A stretch of 64,000 nt of DNA from Rhodococcus sp. KBS0724. Lineage in GTDB: Bacteria > Actinomycetota > Actinomycetes > Mycobacteriales > Mycobacteriaceae. A program made the translations under genes and the position numbers. Positions 26,867 through 37,085 of this stretch are shown here, piece by piece (the first letter of the stretch is position 1; each line of letters starts with the position of its first letter). The stretch spans positions 4,726,501-4,790,500 of the forward strand of contig NZ_VCBX02000001.1 of NCBI RefSeq assembly GCF_005938745.2. Direction: 5' to 3'. The notes under the pieces were generated by a model, which saw only the letters and a list, made by a program, of their open reading frames with translations, was not told the DNA's origin and searched no databases.

Positions 26867-29800
26867 CTAGTTCGCGAGGTCGTCGACCGTTGCCGCTTCG
26901 TTCCTGGACAGGTTGATGCCCAAGTTCGCCGCAGCTCGCTCCAAGTCCTCGTCGTCGCCGTCCGCCATCGTGATGGCCGCGCCGTCCGAGGACAGCACCT
27001 CCACGTTGAGGCAGAGCGACTGGAGCTCCTTGAGGAGCACCTTGAACGACTCGGGGATGCCGGGTTCCGGAATGTTCTCGCCCTTGACGATGGCTTCGTA
27101 CACCTTCACGCGACCAACCACGTCGTCCGACTTGATGGTCAGCAGTTCCTGCAGCGTGTAAGCCGCGCCGTAGGCCTGCATAGCCCAGCACTCCATCTCA
27201 CCGAAGCGCTGGCCACCGAACTGGGCCTTACCGCCGAGAGGCTGCTGCGTGATCATCGAGTACGGGCCGGTCGAACGAGCGTGGATCTTGTCGTCGACCA
27301 AGTGGTGCAGCTTGATGATGTACATGTAACCGACCGAGACCGGGTACGGGAACGGCTCGCCGGAGCGGCCGTCGAACAACGTGGCCTTTCCGTCGGGGCC
27401 GACCATCTGCTCGCCGTCGCGGTTCGGCAACGTGGACTCGAGGAGACCAGTGAGCTCGTCTTCCTTCGCGCCGTCGAACACCGGGGTGGCGATGTTCGAG
27501 TCGGCAGGAGCGGCGAGCATCTCTTCCGGCAGGGTCGCAGCCCAATCCGGACGAGTGCCGTCAGCGGCGATCTGAACATTCCAGCCGGTCTTGCCGATCC
27601 ACCCGAGGTGGGTCTCCAAGACCTGACCGATGTTCATACGACGCGGGACGCCGTGCGTGTTCAGGATGATGTCGACAGGCGTGCCGTCCGAAAGGAACGG
27701 CATGTCTTCCTGCGGGAGGATCTTGCCGATAACACCCTTGTTGCCGTGGCGGCCGGCGAGCTTGTCGCCGTCCTGGATCTTGCGCTTCTGGGCCACGTAC
27801 ACGCGAACGAGCTCGTTGACACCGGGAGGCAGATCGTCGTCGTCATCGCGCGAGAAGACGCGGATGCCGATGACCTTGCCGGTCTCACCGTGAGGAACCT
27901 TGAGGGACGTGTCACGAACCTCGCGAGCCTTCTCACCGAAGATGGCGCGAAGGAGGCGCTCTTCGGGGGTCAGCTCGGTCTCGCCCTTCGGCGTGACCTT
28001 TCCGACCAGCACGTCGCCGTCACGAACCTCGGCACCGATACGGATGATGCCGCGCTCGTCGAGGTCAGCGAGGACCTCGTCGGAGACGTTCGGGATGTCG
28101 CGAGTGATTTCCTCGGCACCGAGCTTGGTGTCGCGGGCATCGATCTCGTGCTCCTCGATGTGAATCGAGGTCAGGACGTCCTCTTCCACGAGGCGCTGCG
28201 ACAGAATGATCGCGTCCTCGTAGTTGTGGCCTTCCCACGGCATGATCGCCAGGAGCAGGTTCTTACCGAGAGCCATTTCACCGTTTTCGGTGCAAGGGCC
28301 GTCAGCGAGGACCTGGCCGGCATCGACGCGCTGTCCCTCGTCCACGATCGGACGCTGGTTGGCGCACGTGCCCTGGTTGGAACGCGCGAACTTGCGCATC
28401 CGGTAGGTCTTGCGGCTTCCGTCATCGGCCATGACCGTGATGTAGTCCGCGGAGACCTCTTCGACAACACCGGTCTTCTCGGTGATGACGACGTCACCGG
28501 CGTCGACAGCTGCACGCAGCTCCATGCCGGTACCGACGAGAGGCGCTTCGCTGCGAACCAGCGGAACAGCCTGACGCTGCATGTTCGCACCCATCAGGGC
28601 GCGGTTTGCATCGTCGTGCTCGAGGAACGGGATCATCGCGGTAGCGACGGACACCATCTGGCGCGGCGAAACGTCCATGTAATCGATGTCGGAGGACGAG
28701 ACGAACTCGACCTCGCCACCCTTACGACGAACGAGAATCTTCGCGTCGGTGAAGCGGCCCTCACGGTCGATGGCCGAGTTGGCCTGTGCGACGACGTGGC
28801 GGTCCTCTTCGTCAGCGGTCAGGTAATCGACCTGATCGGTGACCTGACCGTCGACAACCCGGCGGTACGGCGTCTCGATGAAGCCGAACGGGTTGACGCG
28901 TGCGTACACCGACAGCGAACCGATCAGGCCGATGTTCGGGCCTTCCGGGGTCTCGATCGGGCACATGCGGCCGTAGTGCGACGCGTGAACGTCACGAACC
29001 TCGAGGCCGGCGCGCTCACGGGACAGACCACCCGGGCCGAGGGCAGACAGACGACGCTTGTGCGTCAGCCCCGACAGCGGGTTGTTCTGGTCCATGAACT
29101 GCGACAGCTGGGACGTTCCGAAGAACTCCTTGATCGCAGCGACGACCGGGCGGATGTTGATCAGGGTCTGAGGCGTAATTGCCTCGACGTCCTGCGTGGT
29201 CATGCGCTCACGAACAACACGCTCCATGCGGGACAGGCCCACGCGGATCTGGTTCTGGATGAGCTCACCGACGGTGCGCAGACGACGGTTACCGAAGTGG
29301 TCGATATCGTCGACCTCGACGGGAACCTCGACGCCGTCCGGTGCCGTCATCGAGGTGTCACCAGCGTGCAAACGCACGAGGTACTCGACGGTGGCGACGA
29401 TGTCTTCTTCGGTCAGCGTCGACGCAACAATCGGCTGACCTGCGTTGAGGCCGAGCTTCTTGTTGATCTTGTAACGACCCACGCGAGCGAGGTCGTAACG
29501 CTTGTCCTTGAAGAACAGGTTCTCCAGAAGGGTCTGCGCGCTCTCCTTGGTGGGGGGCTCGCCCGGACGCAGCTTGCGGTAGATGTCGAGCAACGCCTCA
29601 TCGGTACCGGCGGTGTTGTCCTTCTCCAGCGTGGCCATGAGGATCTCGGAGAAGCCGAAGCGCTCCGTGATCTGCTCCGTGGTCCAGCCGAGTGCCTTGA
29701 GCAGGACGGTGACGGGCTGGCGACGCTTACGGTCGATGCGGACACCAACGGTGTCACGCTTGTCGACGTCGAACTCGAGCCATGCGCCGCGACCCGGGAT

Positions 29801-30355
29801 CACCTTGACGCTGTGCAGGTCCTTCTCGGTGCTCTTGTCGACACTCTTGTCGAAGTACACACCGGGGGAACGCACGAGCTGCGAGACAACCACGCGCTCC
29901 GTGCCGTTGATGATGAAGGTGCCCTTGTCGGTCATCATCGGGAAATCACCCATGAAGACCGTCTGGCTCTTGATCTCACCAGTGTTGTTGTTGATGAACT
30001 CCGCGGTGACGAACAAAGGCGCCGCGTAGGTCATGTCCTTGTCTTTGCACTCGTCCGTCGAGGCCTTGACCTCGTCGAATCGAGGATCAGAGAAGGAGAG
30101 TGACATAGAGCCGGAGAAATCCTCGATCGGAGAAAGCTCCGCGAGGATGTCTTCGAGACCGCCGGACACTGCATTGTCGCCGAGAGCTGCTGCTCGTTCG
30201 CGCCAACTCTGCGCGCCGATCAACCACTCGAACGAATCGGTTTGAACATCAAGAAGCCCGGGAACTTCGAGGGGTTCGCGAACTTTCGCGAACGAAACCC
30301 TCTTCGGGGCTCCGGGGATTCCGGAAACTGCCTTGGTCTGGCTAGAGACTGCCAA
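26867..30355 (-). CDS. rpoB: RNA polymerase beta subunit
   Basis: The 1162-residue beta subunit is close to M. tuberculosis RpoB throughout. The rifampicin region has the sensitive residues: Asp in QFMDQN, His in LTHKRR and Ser in RRLSAL. I chose TTG 30355 (LAVSSQTK) because GGAAGGA sits six bases upstream, and M. tuberculosis rpoB also uses TTG at this place. A GTG at 30373 adds six residues (MLEGRI) and is used in some annotations. Upstream are about 400 bases of non-coding DNA that should hold its promoter. Confidence 0.98.
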   Translation of the reverse strand: MAVSSQTKAVSGIPGAPKRVSFAKVREPLEVPGLLDVQTDSFEWLIGAQSWRERAAALGDNAVSGGLEDILAELSPIEDFSGSMSLSFSDPRFDEVKASTDECKDKDMTYAAPLFVTAEFINNNTGEIKSQTVFMGDFPMMTDKGTFIINGTERVVVSQLVRSPGVYFDKSVDKSTEKDLHSVKVIPGRGAWLEFDVDKRDTVGVRIDRKRRQPVTVLLKALGWTTEQITERFGFSEILMATLEKDNTAGTDEALLDIYRKLRPGEPPTKESAQTLLENLFFKDKRYDLARVGRYKINKKLGLNAGQPIVASTLTEEDIVATVEYLVRLHAGDTSMTAPDGVEVPVEVDDIDHFGNRRLRTVGELIQNQIRVGLSRMERVVRERMTTQDVEAITPQTLINIRPVVAAIKEFFGTSQLSQFMDQNNPLSGLTHKRRLSALGPGGLSRERAGLEVRDVHASHYGRMCPIETPEGPNIGLIGSLSVYARVNPFGFIETPYRRVVDGQVTDQVDYLTADEEDRHVVAQANSAIDREGRFTDAKILVRRKGGEVEFVSSSDIDYMDVSPRQMVSVATAMIPFLEHDDANRALMGANMQRQAVPLVRSEAPLVGTGMELRAAVDAGDVVITEKTGVVEEVSADYITVMADDGSRKTYRMRKFARSNQGTCANQRPIVDEGQRVDAGQVLADGPCTENGEMALGKNLLLAIMPWEGHNYEDAIILSQRLVEEDVLTSIHIEEHEIDARDTKLGAEEITRDIPNVSDEVLADLDERGIIRIGAEVRDGDVLVGKVTPKGETELTPEERLLRAIFGEKAREVRDTSLKVPHGETGKVIGIRVFSRDDDDDLPPGVNELVRVYVAQKRKIQDGDKLAGRHGNKGVIGKILPQEDMPFLSDGTPVDIILNTHGVPRRMNIGQVLETHLGWIGKTGWNVQIAADGTRPDWAATLPEEMLAAPADSNIATPVFDGAKEDELTGLLESTLPNRDGEQMVGPDGKATLFDGRSGEPFPYPVSVGYMYIIKLHHLVDDKIHARSTGPYSMITQQPLGGKAQFGGQRFGEMECWAMQAYGAAYTLQELLTIKSDDVVGRVKVYEAIVKGENIPEPGIPESFKVLLKELQSLCLNVEVLSSDGAAITMADGDDEDLERAAANLGINLSRNEAATVDDLAN

Positions 30356-30373
30356 GATGCGTCCTTCCAGCAC

Positions 30374-30762
30374 CTCACGCGGGCCGCTCCGTACTGTTGC
30401 GACCGCCGCTGTATCTGCTTCGAATTTCGCTGGTTACAACCCGAACGAAACCCGTCGCAGAAAGCAAGAAGTACTTGACTTCGCAGCGGTTGAGACGAGG
30501 GGTGGACAGGAGGCAGCCAGCGCAACGTCCAAAAGTACACCCTTACTCAGGAAATGTCGAGTCGGGTGTAGCTGAGGGTCTGATTCAGGTGCTGACGTGA
30601 GACTGCCGATCACTCGTCCGTGCATGTTCACCGATCAGAGTGGACCTTACGGACCGCCCCGTCAAGAGCGCCGAGGTAAGTCGTGGCATTCGAACAGTCA
30701 ACCGACTCGATTCGAACACCATCGTCGGTAGTGTAGCCAGTCACCGAGCCGGATACGAAAAA
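30374..30762 (-). promoter_or_regulatory. Non-coding leader/promoter region of rpoBC
   Basis: About 390 bases lie between the rpoB start and the mce operon terminator. No coding frame here has a convincing start or family match. Because the mce transcript ends at 30763-30789, the rpoBC promoter must lie here. I could not settle on a -35/-10 pair; a TTGACT near 30474 is on the wrong strand for rpoB. Confidence 0.45.
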
Positions 30763-30789
30763 CTGGACCGGAATCCATTTCCGGTCCAG
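30763..30789 (-). terminator. Rho-independent terminator of the mce operon
   Basis: On the minus strand CTGGACCGGAA, a 5-base loop and TTCCGGTCCAG form an 11-base-pair stem followed by TTTTTCG. It lies 18 bases after the last Mce-associated gene and cuts the mce operon off from rpoB. Confidence 0.9.
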
Positions 30790-30806
30790 CTCGTCGCACA
30801 CATTTG

Positions 30807-31574
30807 TCAGCGGTCGCGAATCTCCGAGATCAGCCAATTACCGTCCTGCTTCTCCAAGCTGACGACAACCATCCCGGACCGGGAATCGGCAGCGACACCA
30901 CTCTGCGTGGAACTCACGTTCAACTGCGCGAGCAGCTGCGCTCGATCCTCTTCGAGCCGGGTGACACCGATCTCCGTGACATCCGCTGTCGTTGCCGTCT
31001 GGGTCTGTTCGACGCCCGCCTTCTGGGTGTCCTTGTACTGCGTCAGCTGATCACGCATGGCCTGGTTCAGACCCTGCAAGCCCTTGTCGAAATCAGCATC
31101 GAACGTGCTGGGTGCAAACGTGAACACCGCTTCCAGCGCCGGCGGAGTAACCCGCAGCACCTCAGCCGTCGCGCCCTCGTCGACCCATGCCACGTCGTCC
31201 ATCTGGGCGCCGACCTTGAAGAACGCCAAACCTGCAAGGACCGCGACCACCACCGCTGCTGCCCCTACCCCGACAACCAGCGGCCACGAGGTACGACTCG
31301 TCTGCTTAATTTCCTCGGACTCCGGCGCAGGCGGTTCCTTCTCCGGACTGGGCTTGGCTTCCTTCCGGATACTTACCTTCGGGGCCGCCGCCTTGGTTTC
31401 GGCTGGTTTGGTCTCGACTGGTTTGGTCTCGACTGGTTTGGTCTCGACTGCCTCGACGTTCACCGGTTCCTCGGGCGACGTCCCCGCGGGGACGTTCAGC
31501 GAGCGGGCCGATCCGGCTATCTTCGGCCGACGGTTCTGGTTTGCAGGCATACCGGCTTTGCGCTTCGGTGGCAT
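30807..31574 (-). CDS. Mce-associated membrane protein
   Basis: The 255-residue protein has a cytoplasmic N-terminus of about 95 residues rich in Lys, Glu, Pro and Ala. It contains VETKP repeated in tandem (about residues 42-56). One helix (WPLVVGVGAAAVVVAVLAGL) follows, then an external NTF2-like domain with TTADVTEIGVTRL. Such Mam proteins follow mce genes and stabilise or assist the Mce lipid importer. ATG 31574 has GGAGAAG six bases upstream. It is 36 bases after the preceding gene and is the last gene before the operon terminator. Confidence 0.85.
   Translation of the reverse strand: MPPKRKAGMPANQNRRPKIAGSARSLNVPAGTSPEEPVNVEAVETKPVETKPVETKPAETKAAAPKVSIRKEAKPSPEKEPPAPESEEIKQTSRTSWPLVVGVGAAAVVVAVLAGLAFFKVGAQMDDVAWVDEGATAEVLRVTPPALEAVFTFAPSTFDADFDKGLQGLNQAMRDQLTQYKDTQKAGVEQTQTATTADVTEIGVTRLEEDRAQLLAQLNVSSTQSGVAADSRSGMVVVSLEKQDGNWLISEIRDR
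31405..31449. repeat. Three tandem 15-base repeats coding VETKP
   Basis: GGTTTGGTCTCGACT occurs three times without mismatch, with a degenerate fourth copy to the left (31393-31404). The unit is a multiple of three, so copy changes would alter the length of the cytoplasmic arm of the Mce-associated protein without a frameshift. Confidence 0.9.
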
Positions 31575-31610
31575 TACGCGCTTCTCCTTCGGATGGCTGA
31601 TCGAGGCTGA

Positions 31611-32267
31611 CTACTGGCCACCTGAATCGCCCCCTACGCTCGGTGCGGGCGCCTCGATGGGCGCTGGTGTGCCCTCGGTTGCCGGCGTCGACCCATCGGA
31701 ACTGGCGGTGCCGTCGGCGCCCGGCAATGTGCCCGACTCCAGATCGATCCGGTTGCCGACGGGTTCGGCCGACTGAGCTTTCCAGATACCGTCCACCTCG
31801 ACCATGCCCAATCGCATGCCGACCTGGTTCTTCACGTACTGGTTGCCTTGGGTAGTGGTTACCTTCACGACGACAAGAGCCGTCGCAGTCCTGTCATCGG
31901 TGTTGAGTTCGGTGAGCGCAGCGGACATCACCTCGGCATCGGCCTTGGATCCGGAGTTCCGCAGTTCGTCCGTGATGGAGTCTTGAACGCTCTGGAGATA
32001 CACCGTCATCTCGTCGCCGGTGACCGAAGACCGCATGGTCTCGATCGACGCATCGAGATTCGCCGAGTCTGCGTTGTTGAGGTTGATCGCAACCTGCTGG
32101 GCGCCGATCAACGCCTCGTCGCGAATCTCTGCGGTGGTGCGGTCGGTGGTCAGCGCCTTCACGTACGGGACGCCGAACACACCTAGCGCAACAAGTGCGG
32201 CTACGAGGAGAACGCCGACCGCAACAAGCGGTGCCGTCAACCCCTTCGGACTGCTTTTCTGAATCAC
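31611..32267 (-). CDS. Mce-associated membrane protein
   Basis: The 218-residue protein has a short N-terminus, one helix (APLVAVGVLLVAALVALGVFG) and an external domain ending in a Ser/Ala/Pro-rich tail (about residues 170-218). The domain follows the Mam pattern: DEALIGAQQVAINLN, then TALVVVKVTTTQGNQ. GTG 32267 is the first reasonable start after the frame opens at TTG 32345, but its ribosome site is weak. It lies about 100 bases after mceF and should act with the importer in the cell envelope. Confidence 0.8.
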   Translation of the reverse strand: MIQKSSPKGLTAPLVAVGVLLVAALVALGVFGVPYVKALTTDRTTAEIRDEALIGAQQVAINLNNADSANLDASIETMRSSVTGDEMTVYLQSVQDSITDELRNSGSKADAEVMSAALTELNTDDRTATALVVVKVTTTQGNQYVKNQVGMRLGMVEVDGIWKAQSAEPVGNRIDLESGTLPGADGTASSDGSTPATEGTPAPIEAPAPSVGGDSGGQ

Positions 32268-32369
32268 GCTTACTACCCTACTTACCTGTTCTGTCCGGAC
32301 TCTGGCGGCGCATGCTTCATGGCCGTGAATCCTCAACTGCCCCAACCCAATAGCGCACCTTGGGGCACT

Positions 32370-33617
32370 TTACTTCGGCGTCACTCCGAGAATCGGCGCC
32401 AACTGGGTAGCGATCGGATTGAGATTCAACTTGTCAGGATCGACCTTCGGTGTGAAGTCCCACGGTTGAATCGTGCCGGGATCCGCGTAGATAACCCGAT
32501 TGGCACTGCGAACGCCCGTCTCGCTGCCCAACGGAACCTCACACGACGCCGCGGTGTTCAACGGGAAATCCTGCTGCGTGTCGTCGAAGTTGGGATCCTG
32601 ACGCTTCATGTCAGCGAGAATCGCCATGGTGCCTTCGTATCCGACGGTGCACGACAGCGGGTTGTTCGTCTCCAACACCAGCCCTTGATGCACGGTTCCG
32701 TCACCAGGAGCCACCGTCGGCGCGGCCGCAGCCAGGCCGGGGAGGAAGATCAGGAACGGTTGCAACGCAATGGCCCGGGGTGCCAGCGTTTGGGTGAACG
32801 ACGCCAGGTTGGTCAGGTCGGTTGTCAGTGCCGGCCCGGTCTCGTTGACAAGTGCCCCGATCTGCTCGCTGGCCGGGATGCCGTTGTCGATCAGACGCCT
32901 GATATCGGGATCGCTGGTCCGTAGTTGTGCGGCAATGACGTCGAGGTCGGCGCTGAACTGCTTGATGGACGACGATTGGTCCGACTGGGTCGTGAGCACC
33001 GTCTGGCTGTCCCGGATCAATCCGAGCGTCTGAGGCAAGGTGTCGAGGCCGGACTGGGAGAGTCCGGACAACGAGTCGGCCAGAACCTGAATGTCCTCAC
33101 CCTTGCCGTTGAAGGCTGCACCGAGCTCGACTGCGACGGTGTGCAGGGCGTCAACGGGCACGGAATGGACCAGACCATTGGCACTGGTCAACACTTCTTC
33201 AACCGGAACGGGCGTCGCGGTGTCCCCCACTGCGATCACCGAACCGTCCTCGAGGAACGGGCCCTGATCGGTATCGGGGACCAGATCGACGAACTGTTCG
33301 CCGATTGCCGAACGGTTGGCCACGACGGCCCTCGTCGACGCCGGGATCTGCGGGGCATTGTTGTCGATCTTCAGATCAACTTCGATCCCGTCCTCCGTCA
33401 ACGACAAGTCGCCGACCCGCCCCACCGGCACACCGCGATATGTCACTTCGGCATTGGTGAAGATGCCGCCTGACGTCTGCAGTTCCGTCTTGACCGTGTA
33501 CTGCCCGAAACCCAGGAGATTGTCGAGGCGAACGTACTTGCCGCCCACATAGACGAGCCCGAGGAGCGCCACCAACACGAAGCCGACGAGCTGCCATCTG
33601 ACCAGAGCCGATCTCAT
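32370..33617 (-). CDS. mceF: Mce family protein F
   Basis: The 415-residue protein has one N-terminal helix (LVGFVLVALLGLVYVG), an MCE domain (about 35-115, with TYRGVPVGRVGDL), and a long helical region followed by a Pro-rich tail. MCE proteins form a hexameric tube that carries lipids or sterols from the outer mycolate layer to the YrbE permease. ATG 33617 was chosen because it overlaps the mceE stop as ATGA; the longer frame to 33743 lies on mceE. It is the sixth and last MCE subunit. Confidence 0.95.
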   Translation of the reverse strand: MRSALVRWQLVGFVLVALLGLVYVGGKYVRLDNLLGFGQYTVKTELQTSGGIFTNAEVTYRGVPVGRVGDLSLTEDGIEVDLKIDNNAPQIPASTRAVVANRSAIGEQFVDLVPDTDQGPFLEDGSVIAVGDTATPVPVEEVLTSANGLVHSVPVDALHTVAVELGAAFNGKGEDIQVLADSLSGLSQSGLDTLPQTLGLIRDSQTVLTTQSDQSSSIKQFSADLDVIAAQLRTSDPDIRRLIDNGIPASEQIGALVNETGPALTTDLTNLASFTQTLAPRAIALQPFLIFLPGLAAAAPTVAPGDGTVHQGLVLETNNPLSCTVGYEGTMAILADMKRQDPNFDDTQQDFPLNTAASCEVPLGSETGVRSANRVIYADPGTIQPWDFTPKVDPDKLNLNPIATQLAPILGVTPK

Positions 33618-34846
33618 TGTCCACCACCGATTCCGAACTGATCCAGCATTCCCTGGATGGGGTTGAGCGGGGCGCCGACTGTAGGTGCTACCGGCAACTG
33701 CGGCAGGATCGGAGCGATCGGGAGCAGTGACACTGTGGGCCACCCCGGCCGTGGGCCGTTTCCGTTGTAATACGGATTGGACGGATCCACCACCGGCTTG
33801 GGATCACCGAACTTTGGCTGGCGATACTCGGGATCTCCCTGCCCGACACCAAGTCCGGAGAGTGTGTTACCGATTTGCAGGTCGACAGCCAGAAACAGAT
33901 TCACCGATCCACCCTGAGCGATCTTCTCCACTCCGTCCGGGAACGGGAAGGTCGGCAGGAAAGGTAGGGCACCCACGAAGTCGTCACCCGAATCCGCCAA
34001 GGCCTGCAACGTCGGCCGCAAAGCCTGAAGATCCGCGATCAGATCGTCCTTGGACTGTGTCAAGACGTCGGTTCCCACTGTTCCGAGGCGGTCCACCTGC
34101 GCGAGCATCTGCGTCAACTGCGGTCGCTGCTCGTTGAGCACCGCAGTTGCCACCGGGAGTTCGTCGAGAATCTTGGCGATCTTGTCGTTCTGCTCGTTGA
34201 CTCGACTGGACAACACGTCGAGACCGTCGAGCGCGCGAGTAATGTCCTCACGCTGTTCGTTCAGGCCACCGATCAGAGCATTTGCCTGTTCCAGAAGACT
34301 TCTCGTCTTTCCTTCACGTCCGTCGAATGCCGCGCCGAGTTCCTTGACGATGGGCTGCAACTGGCCGACACCGCCGCCGTTGAGCAGCAGTGACAATGCA
34401 CCGAGAACCTGTTCGATCTCGGTGGCGTGCCGCGTGCGATCCAACGGAATCAGGTCACCGTCTGCCAGCTTCGCGGTGGTGTCCGCTCCACTCGGTGGAG
34501 CCGACAGCTGAATGAACTTCTCGCCGAGCAAGTTGGTCTGTTCCACGGCCGCAACCGCGTTGGCCGGCAAGTCCACCGACGAATCCAGGATGATCCCCAC
34601 ATCGGCGGTCCATCCGTCCGGACCCACCCCGATCTTCTCTACCCGACCGACCGGAACTCCGTCCACCTTGACCGCGGACTGCGGAACAAGATCGAGGACG
34701 TCGTCGAATTGAATGGTCAGGTTCATGGGATTCGAACCGACGTCAGGACCGCCCGGAAGCGGTACGGCATAGATCCCCTCCGATGAGCAAGCACTCGCAC
34801 CGAGCAGGACTACAAGCCCAGCTCCGGCAATCACTGTGCGCTTCAC
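33614..34846 (-). CDS. mceE: Mce family lipoprotein E (LprK-like)
   Basis: The 410-residue protein starts at GTG 34846, overlapping the mceD stop as GTGA. It has a lipoprotein signal peptide (KRTVIAGAGLVVLLGASAC), so Cys20 should be lipidated, as in the E subunits of known mce operons. The MCE domain follows (VPVGRVEKIGVG), then helical segments and a Pro/Gly-rich end. As the only lipidated subunit it probably anchors the hexamer to the outer leaflet of the plasma membrane. Confidence 0.95.
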   Translation of the reverse strand: MKRTVIAGAGLVVLLGASACSSEGIYAVPLPGGPDVGSNPMNLTIQFDDVLDLVPQSAVKVDGVPVGRVEKIGVGPDGWTADVGIILDSSVDLPANAVAAVEQTNLLGEKFIQLSAPPSGADTTAKLADGDLIPLDRTRHATEIEQVLGALSLLLNGGGVGQLQPIVKELGAAFDGREGKTRSLLEQANALIGGLNEQREDITRALDGLDVLSSRVNEQNDKIAKILDELPVATAVLNEQRPQLTQMLAQVDRLGTVGTDVLTQSKDDLIADLQALRPTLQALADSGDDFVGALPFLPTFPFPDGVEKIAQGGSVNLFLAVDLQIGNTLSGLGVGQGDPEYRQPKFGDPKPVVDPSNPYYNGNGPRPGWPTVSLLPIAPILPQLPVAPTVGAPLNPIQGMLDQFGIGGGQ

Positions 34847-36090
34847 TCGCCCTCCCCGCTGCTCAGTCGCGGTGACACGACACCGGGAACAGTGCCGGGA
34901 ACTACCTGCATCTGACGCTCCGGACCGGCCAGGATGCCGAACGGAAGATTCATGTTCTTGGCCTGGTCGGCCGCATCTGTCATGGCTGCCACCGCCACAC
35001 ACTGATCAATGGCGGGCTGCATCTGCCGTCCCAACTCTTCGAATTGAGGATTACCCGGAACGAGTTTGCCGAGATCCATCAACTTGCACATCACCTCAGC
35101 CGGGTTCTGCAAGTCCGGGAAGGCCAGACGTGAAGCGAGAACACCGGATTCGGCGTCGTACGAATTCACGAGATTCGAAATGGCGAGCGGCAACATGGTC
35201 AAGGTGTTGGCAAGCCCTTCCTTGTTGTTCGCCAACGTCTGTGTCGGCGCAATCAGGCCTTCCGCCGTGGTCGCCAACTGATCACGGTTGTCTGCCACGA
35301 ACTTCGCGACATCACCGAGAGCGAAGGACAACTGATTCAGAGCGGCACCGAGATCGTCGCGTTCACCGGCCAGAAATCCCGTGAGGTCGGACAACTGAGT
35401 GTTGAACTGACGCACCTGTTGATCGTTGGTCGCCAACGCTCCGACAAACGTGTTGAGATTCTTGATGGTGACCGCGATGTTGTCACGCGAGTCGTTCAAC
35501 GTACGAGCCGCATCGGACAACTGGGTGATGCTCTCCCCCAACGCGGCACCGTTTCCGTCGAGGTTCGCGGCACCGGTCTCGACGAACTTGGACAGCGCAC
35601 CGTCCTTGTTGGCACCTTCCGGTCCGAGCGCCGACGCAAGGTCGTTGATGCTCGCGTACAACTGATCAACCTCGACCGGGGTGGCGGTGCGCTCGATCGG
35701 AATCACCGAACCGCTGGTCATCTTGTTGCCGCCGGTGAACACCGGAGTCAACTGAATGTAGCGGTCCGCCACCACTGACGGAGTCACCTGTGCTGCATTG
35801 GCATCCGCCGGTATGTCGATTCCGCGATCCACCCGGAGGTCGACCTTGACCTGATCACCCTGCGGCTGCACCGAGGTGACAGTGCCGACCTTTACGCCCA
35901 GAACCCGGACGTCGGAACCGTCGTAGATACCGATGGACTTGTCGAAGTACGCCGTGATCGTTGTCGTGCCCGCGCGGGTGAACACCCACCACAGGGCGCC
36001 ACCGACCACCATCACGCCGACCAACGCTGCGGCAACGATCGCCAGAGTTCGCTTCTTGGAGCCACTTTCGGCTTCAGTGATATCAGCCAT
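34843..36090 (-). CDS. mceD: Mce family protein D
   Basis: The 415-residue protein has a helix at about residues 13-35 (TLAIVAAALVGVMVVGGALWWV), an MCE domain with SDVRVLGVKVGTVTS and a long helical region (about 130-340), then a Gly/Pro-rich tail. ATG 36090 overlaps the mceC stop by one base (TGATG), the only junction in the mceA-F stretch that differs from the 4-base pattern. It contributes one ring subunit of the lipid importer. Confidence 0.95.
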   Translation of the reverse strand: MADITEAESGSKKRTLAIVAAALVGVMVVGGALWWVFTRAGTTTITAYFDKSIGIYDGSDVRVLGVKVGTVTSVQPQGDQVKVDLRVDRGIDIPADANAAQVTPSVVADRYIQLTPVFTGGNKMTSGSVIPIERTATPVEVDQLYASINDLASALGPEGANKDGALSKFVETGAANLDGNGAALGESITQLSDAARTLNDSRDNIAVTIKNLNTFVGALATNDQQVRQFNTQLSDLTGFLAGERDDLGAALNQLSFALGDVAKFVADNRDQLATTAEGLIAPTQTLANNKEGLANTLTMLPLAISNLVNSYDAESGVLASRLAFPDLQNPAEVMCKLMDLGKLVPGNPQFEELGRQMQPAIDQCVAVAAMTDAADQAKNMNLPFGILAGPERQMQVVPGTVPGVVSPRLSSGEGE

Positions 36091-37085
36091 CAGTTACCTC
36101 CCAACGTGCGAATCGGATCACGAGGGCCCGGAATCAGAGGCAGACCAGGAGGAAGAAGGTTGACAACAACCTGGTCGAACCAACGGCCGTTGCCGACCAC
36201 GTTGGCGTACAGGCGAATAAAGGGTTCGTAGAGCTTCAGAGCCTTGTCCAAGTTCTCGTTGTTGGCTTCCAGGATGTCGATGACACCGTTGAGTTGCGTC
36301 AACGCCGGCCCGATTGCCGCTTCGTTGTCGCGAACCAATCCGGTGAGTTGCTGTGACACCCGCTGAGTTCCGGTGAGCAACTGGGAGATCGCCTGCTGGC
36401 GGTTGTTCAACTCCTGCACCAGCAGAGCGCCGTCGCTGATCAGTTGCGTGAACTCTTTGTTCCGGTCCGCCAAGATCTGCGACGTCTTCCCCGTTGCCTC
36501 GAACAGTTTCTGCAGGTCCTGATCGCGGCTCGCAATTGTCTGCGACAACCGGCTCACACCGTCGAGCGATGCCCGGACGTCATCCGGCGTCTCGGAGAAA
36601 GCCTCCGACAACGTCTCCATACTCTGCGCCAACTGGTCTGTGTCGATGTCACCGACAGTGTCGGCGGCCGACGAGAAAGCCTCGACGACGTCGTACGGAG
36701 CCGTCGTGCGCTCCAACGGAATTCGGTCCTTCGGGTTCAGATTTTCAGTACCACGCGGATCCAGCGCCAAGTACTTCTGCCCCAGAATCGTCTTGATCTG
36801 GATGGACGCCGACGTCTGATCGCCGACCCACGCATCCTTGACCTTGAAGTCGACCAGAACGCGGTCACCGTCGAGATCGACTGATGTCACCTTGCCGACC
36901 TTCACACCCGCGATGCGGACCTCGTTACCTGGCTTGAGCCCCGCAGCTTCCGAGAATTCTGCCGCGTACGAAGAACCTGCCCCGACAAAGGGGAGCGAAT
37001 CCATGAAGAAGGCGGACACCGTTGCGAGAAGCACCACGACGATACCTATGGCGCCGGCCATTGCCGGACTACGACGCTTTTTCAT
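36090..37085 (-). CDS. mceC: Mce family protein C
   Basis: The 331-residue protein opens with a basic start (MKKRRSP) and an N-terminal helix. It has the MCE domain signature NEVRIAGVKVGKVTSVDLDG and a helical region after residue 130. It is shorter than the D and F subunits and lacks their long tail. ATG 37085 overlaps the mceB stop as ATGA; the frame to 37121 lies on mceB. It is one of six non-identical MCE subunits in the operon. Confidence 0.95.
   Translation of the reverse strand: MKKRRSPAMAGAIGIVVVLLATVSAFFMDSLPFVGAGSSYAAEFSEAAGLKPGNEVRIAGVKVGKVTSVDLDGDRVLVDFKVKDAWVGDQTSASIQIKTILGQKYLALDPRGTENLNPKDRIPLERTTAPYDVVEAFSSAADTVGDIDTDQLAQSMETLSEAFSETPDDVRASLDGVSRLSQTIASRDQDLQKLFEATGKTSQILADRNKEFTQLISDGALLVQELNNRQQAISQLLTGTQRVSQQLTGLVRDNEAAIGPALTQLNGVIDILEANNENLDKALKLYEPFIRLYANVVGNGRWFDQVVVNLLPPGLPLIPGPRDPIRTLGGN

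Noticed and set aside
23293..26916. 1207-residue open frame antisense to rpoC
   Set aside because: It lies exactly opposite rpoC, in a high-GC genome where antisense frames stay open; its sequence has no family pattern.
27281..30103. 940-residue open frame antisense to rpoB
   Set aside because: Same codon-phase shadow effect opposite rpoB; composition (Asp/Val/Leu/Arg) is typical of such shadows.
30470..30482. TTGACT near 30474 as the rpoB -35 element
   Set aside because: It is on the plus strand, whereas rpoB is read from the minus strand.
31393..31449. Tandem repeats as a CRISPR-like array
   Set aside because: Units of 15 bases with no spacers, inside a coding region.
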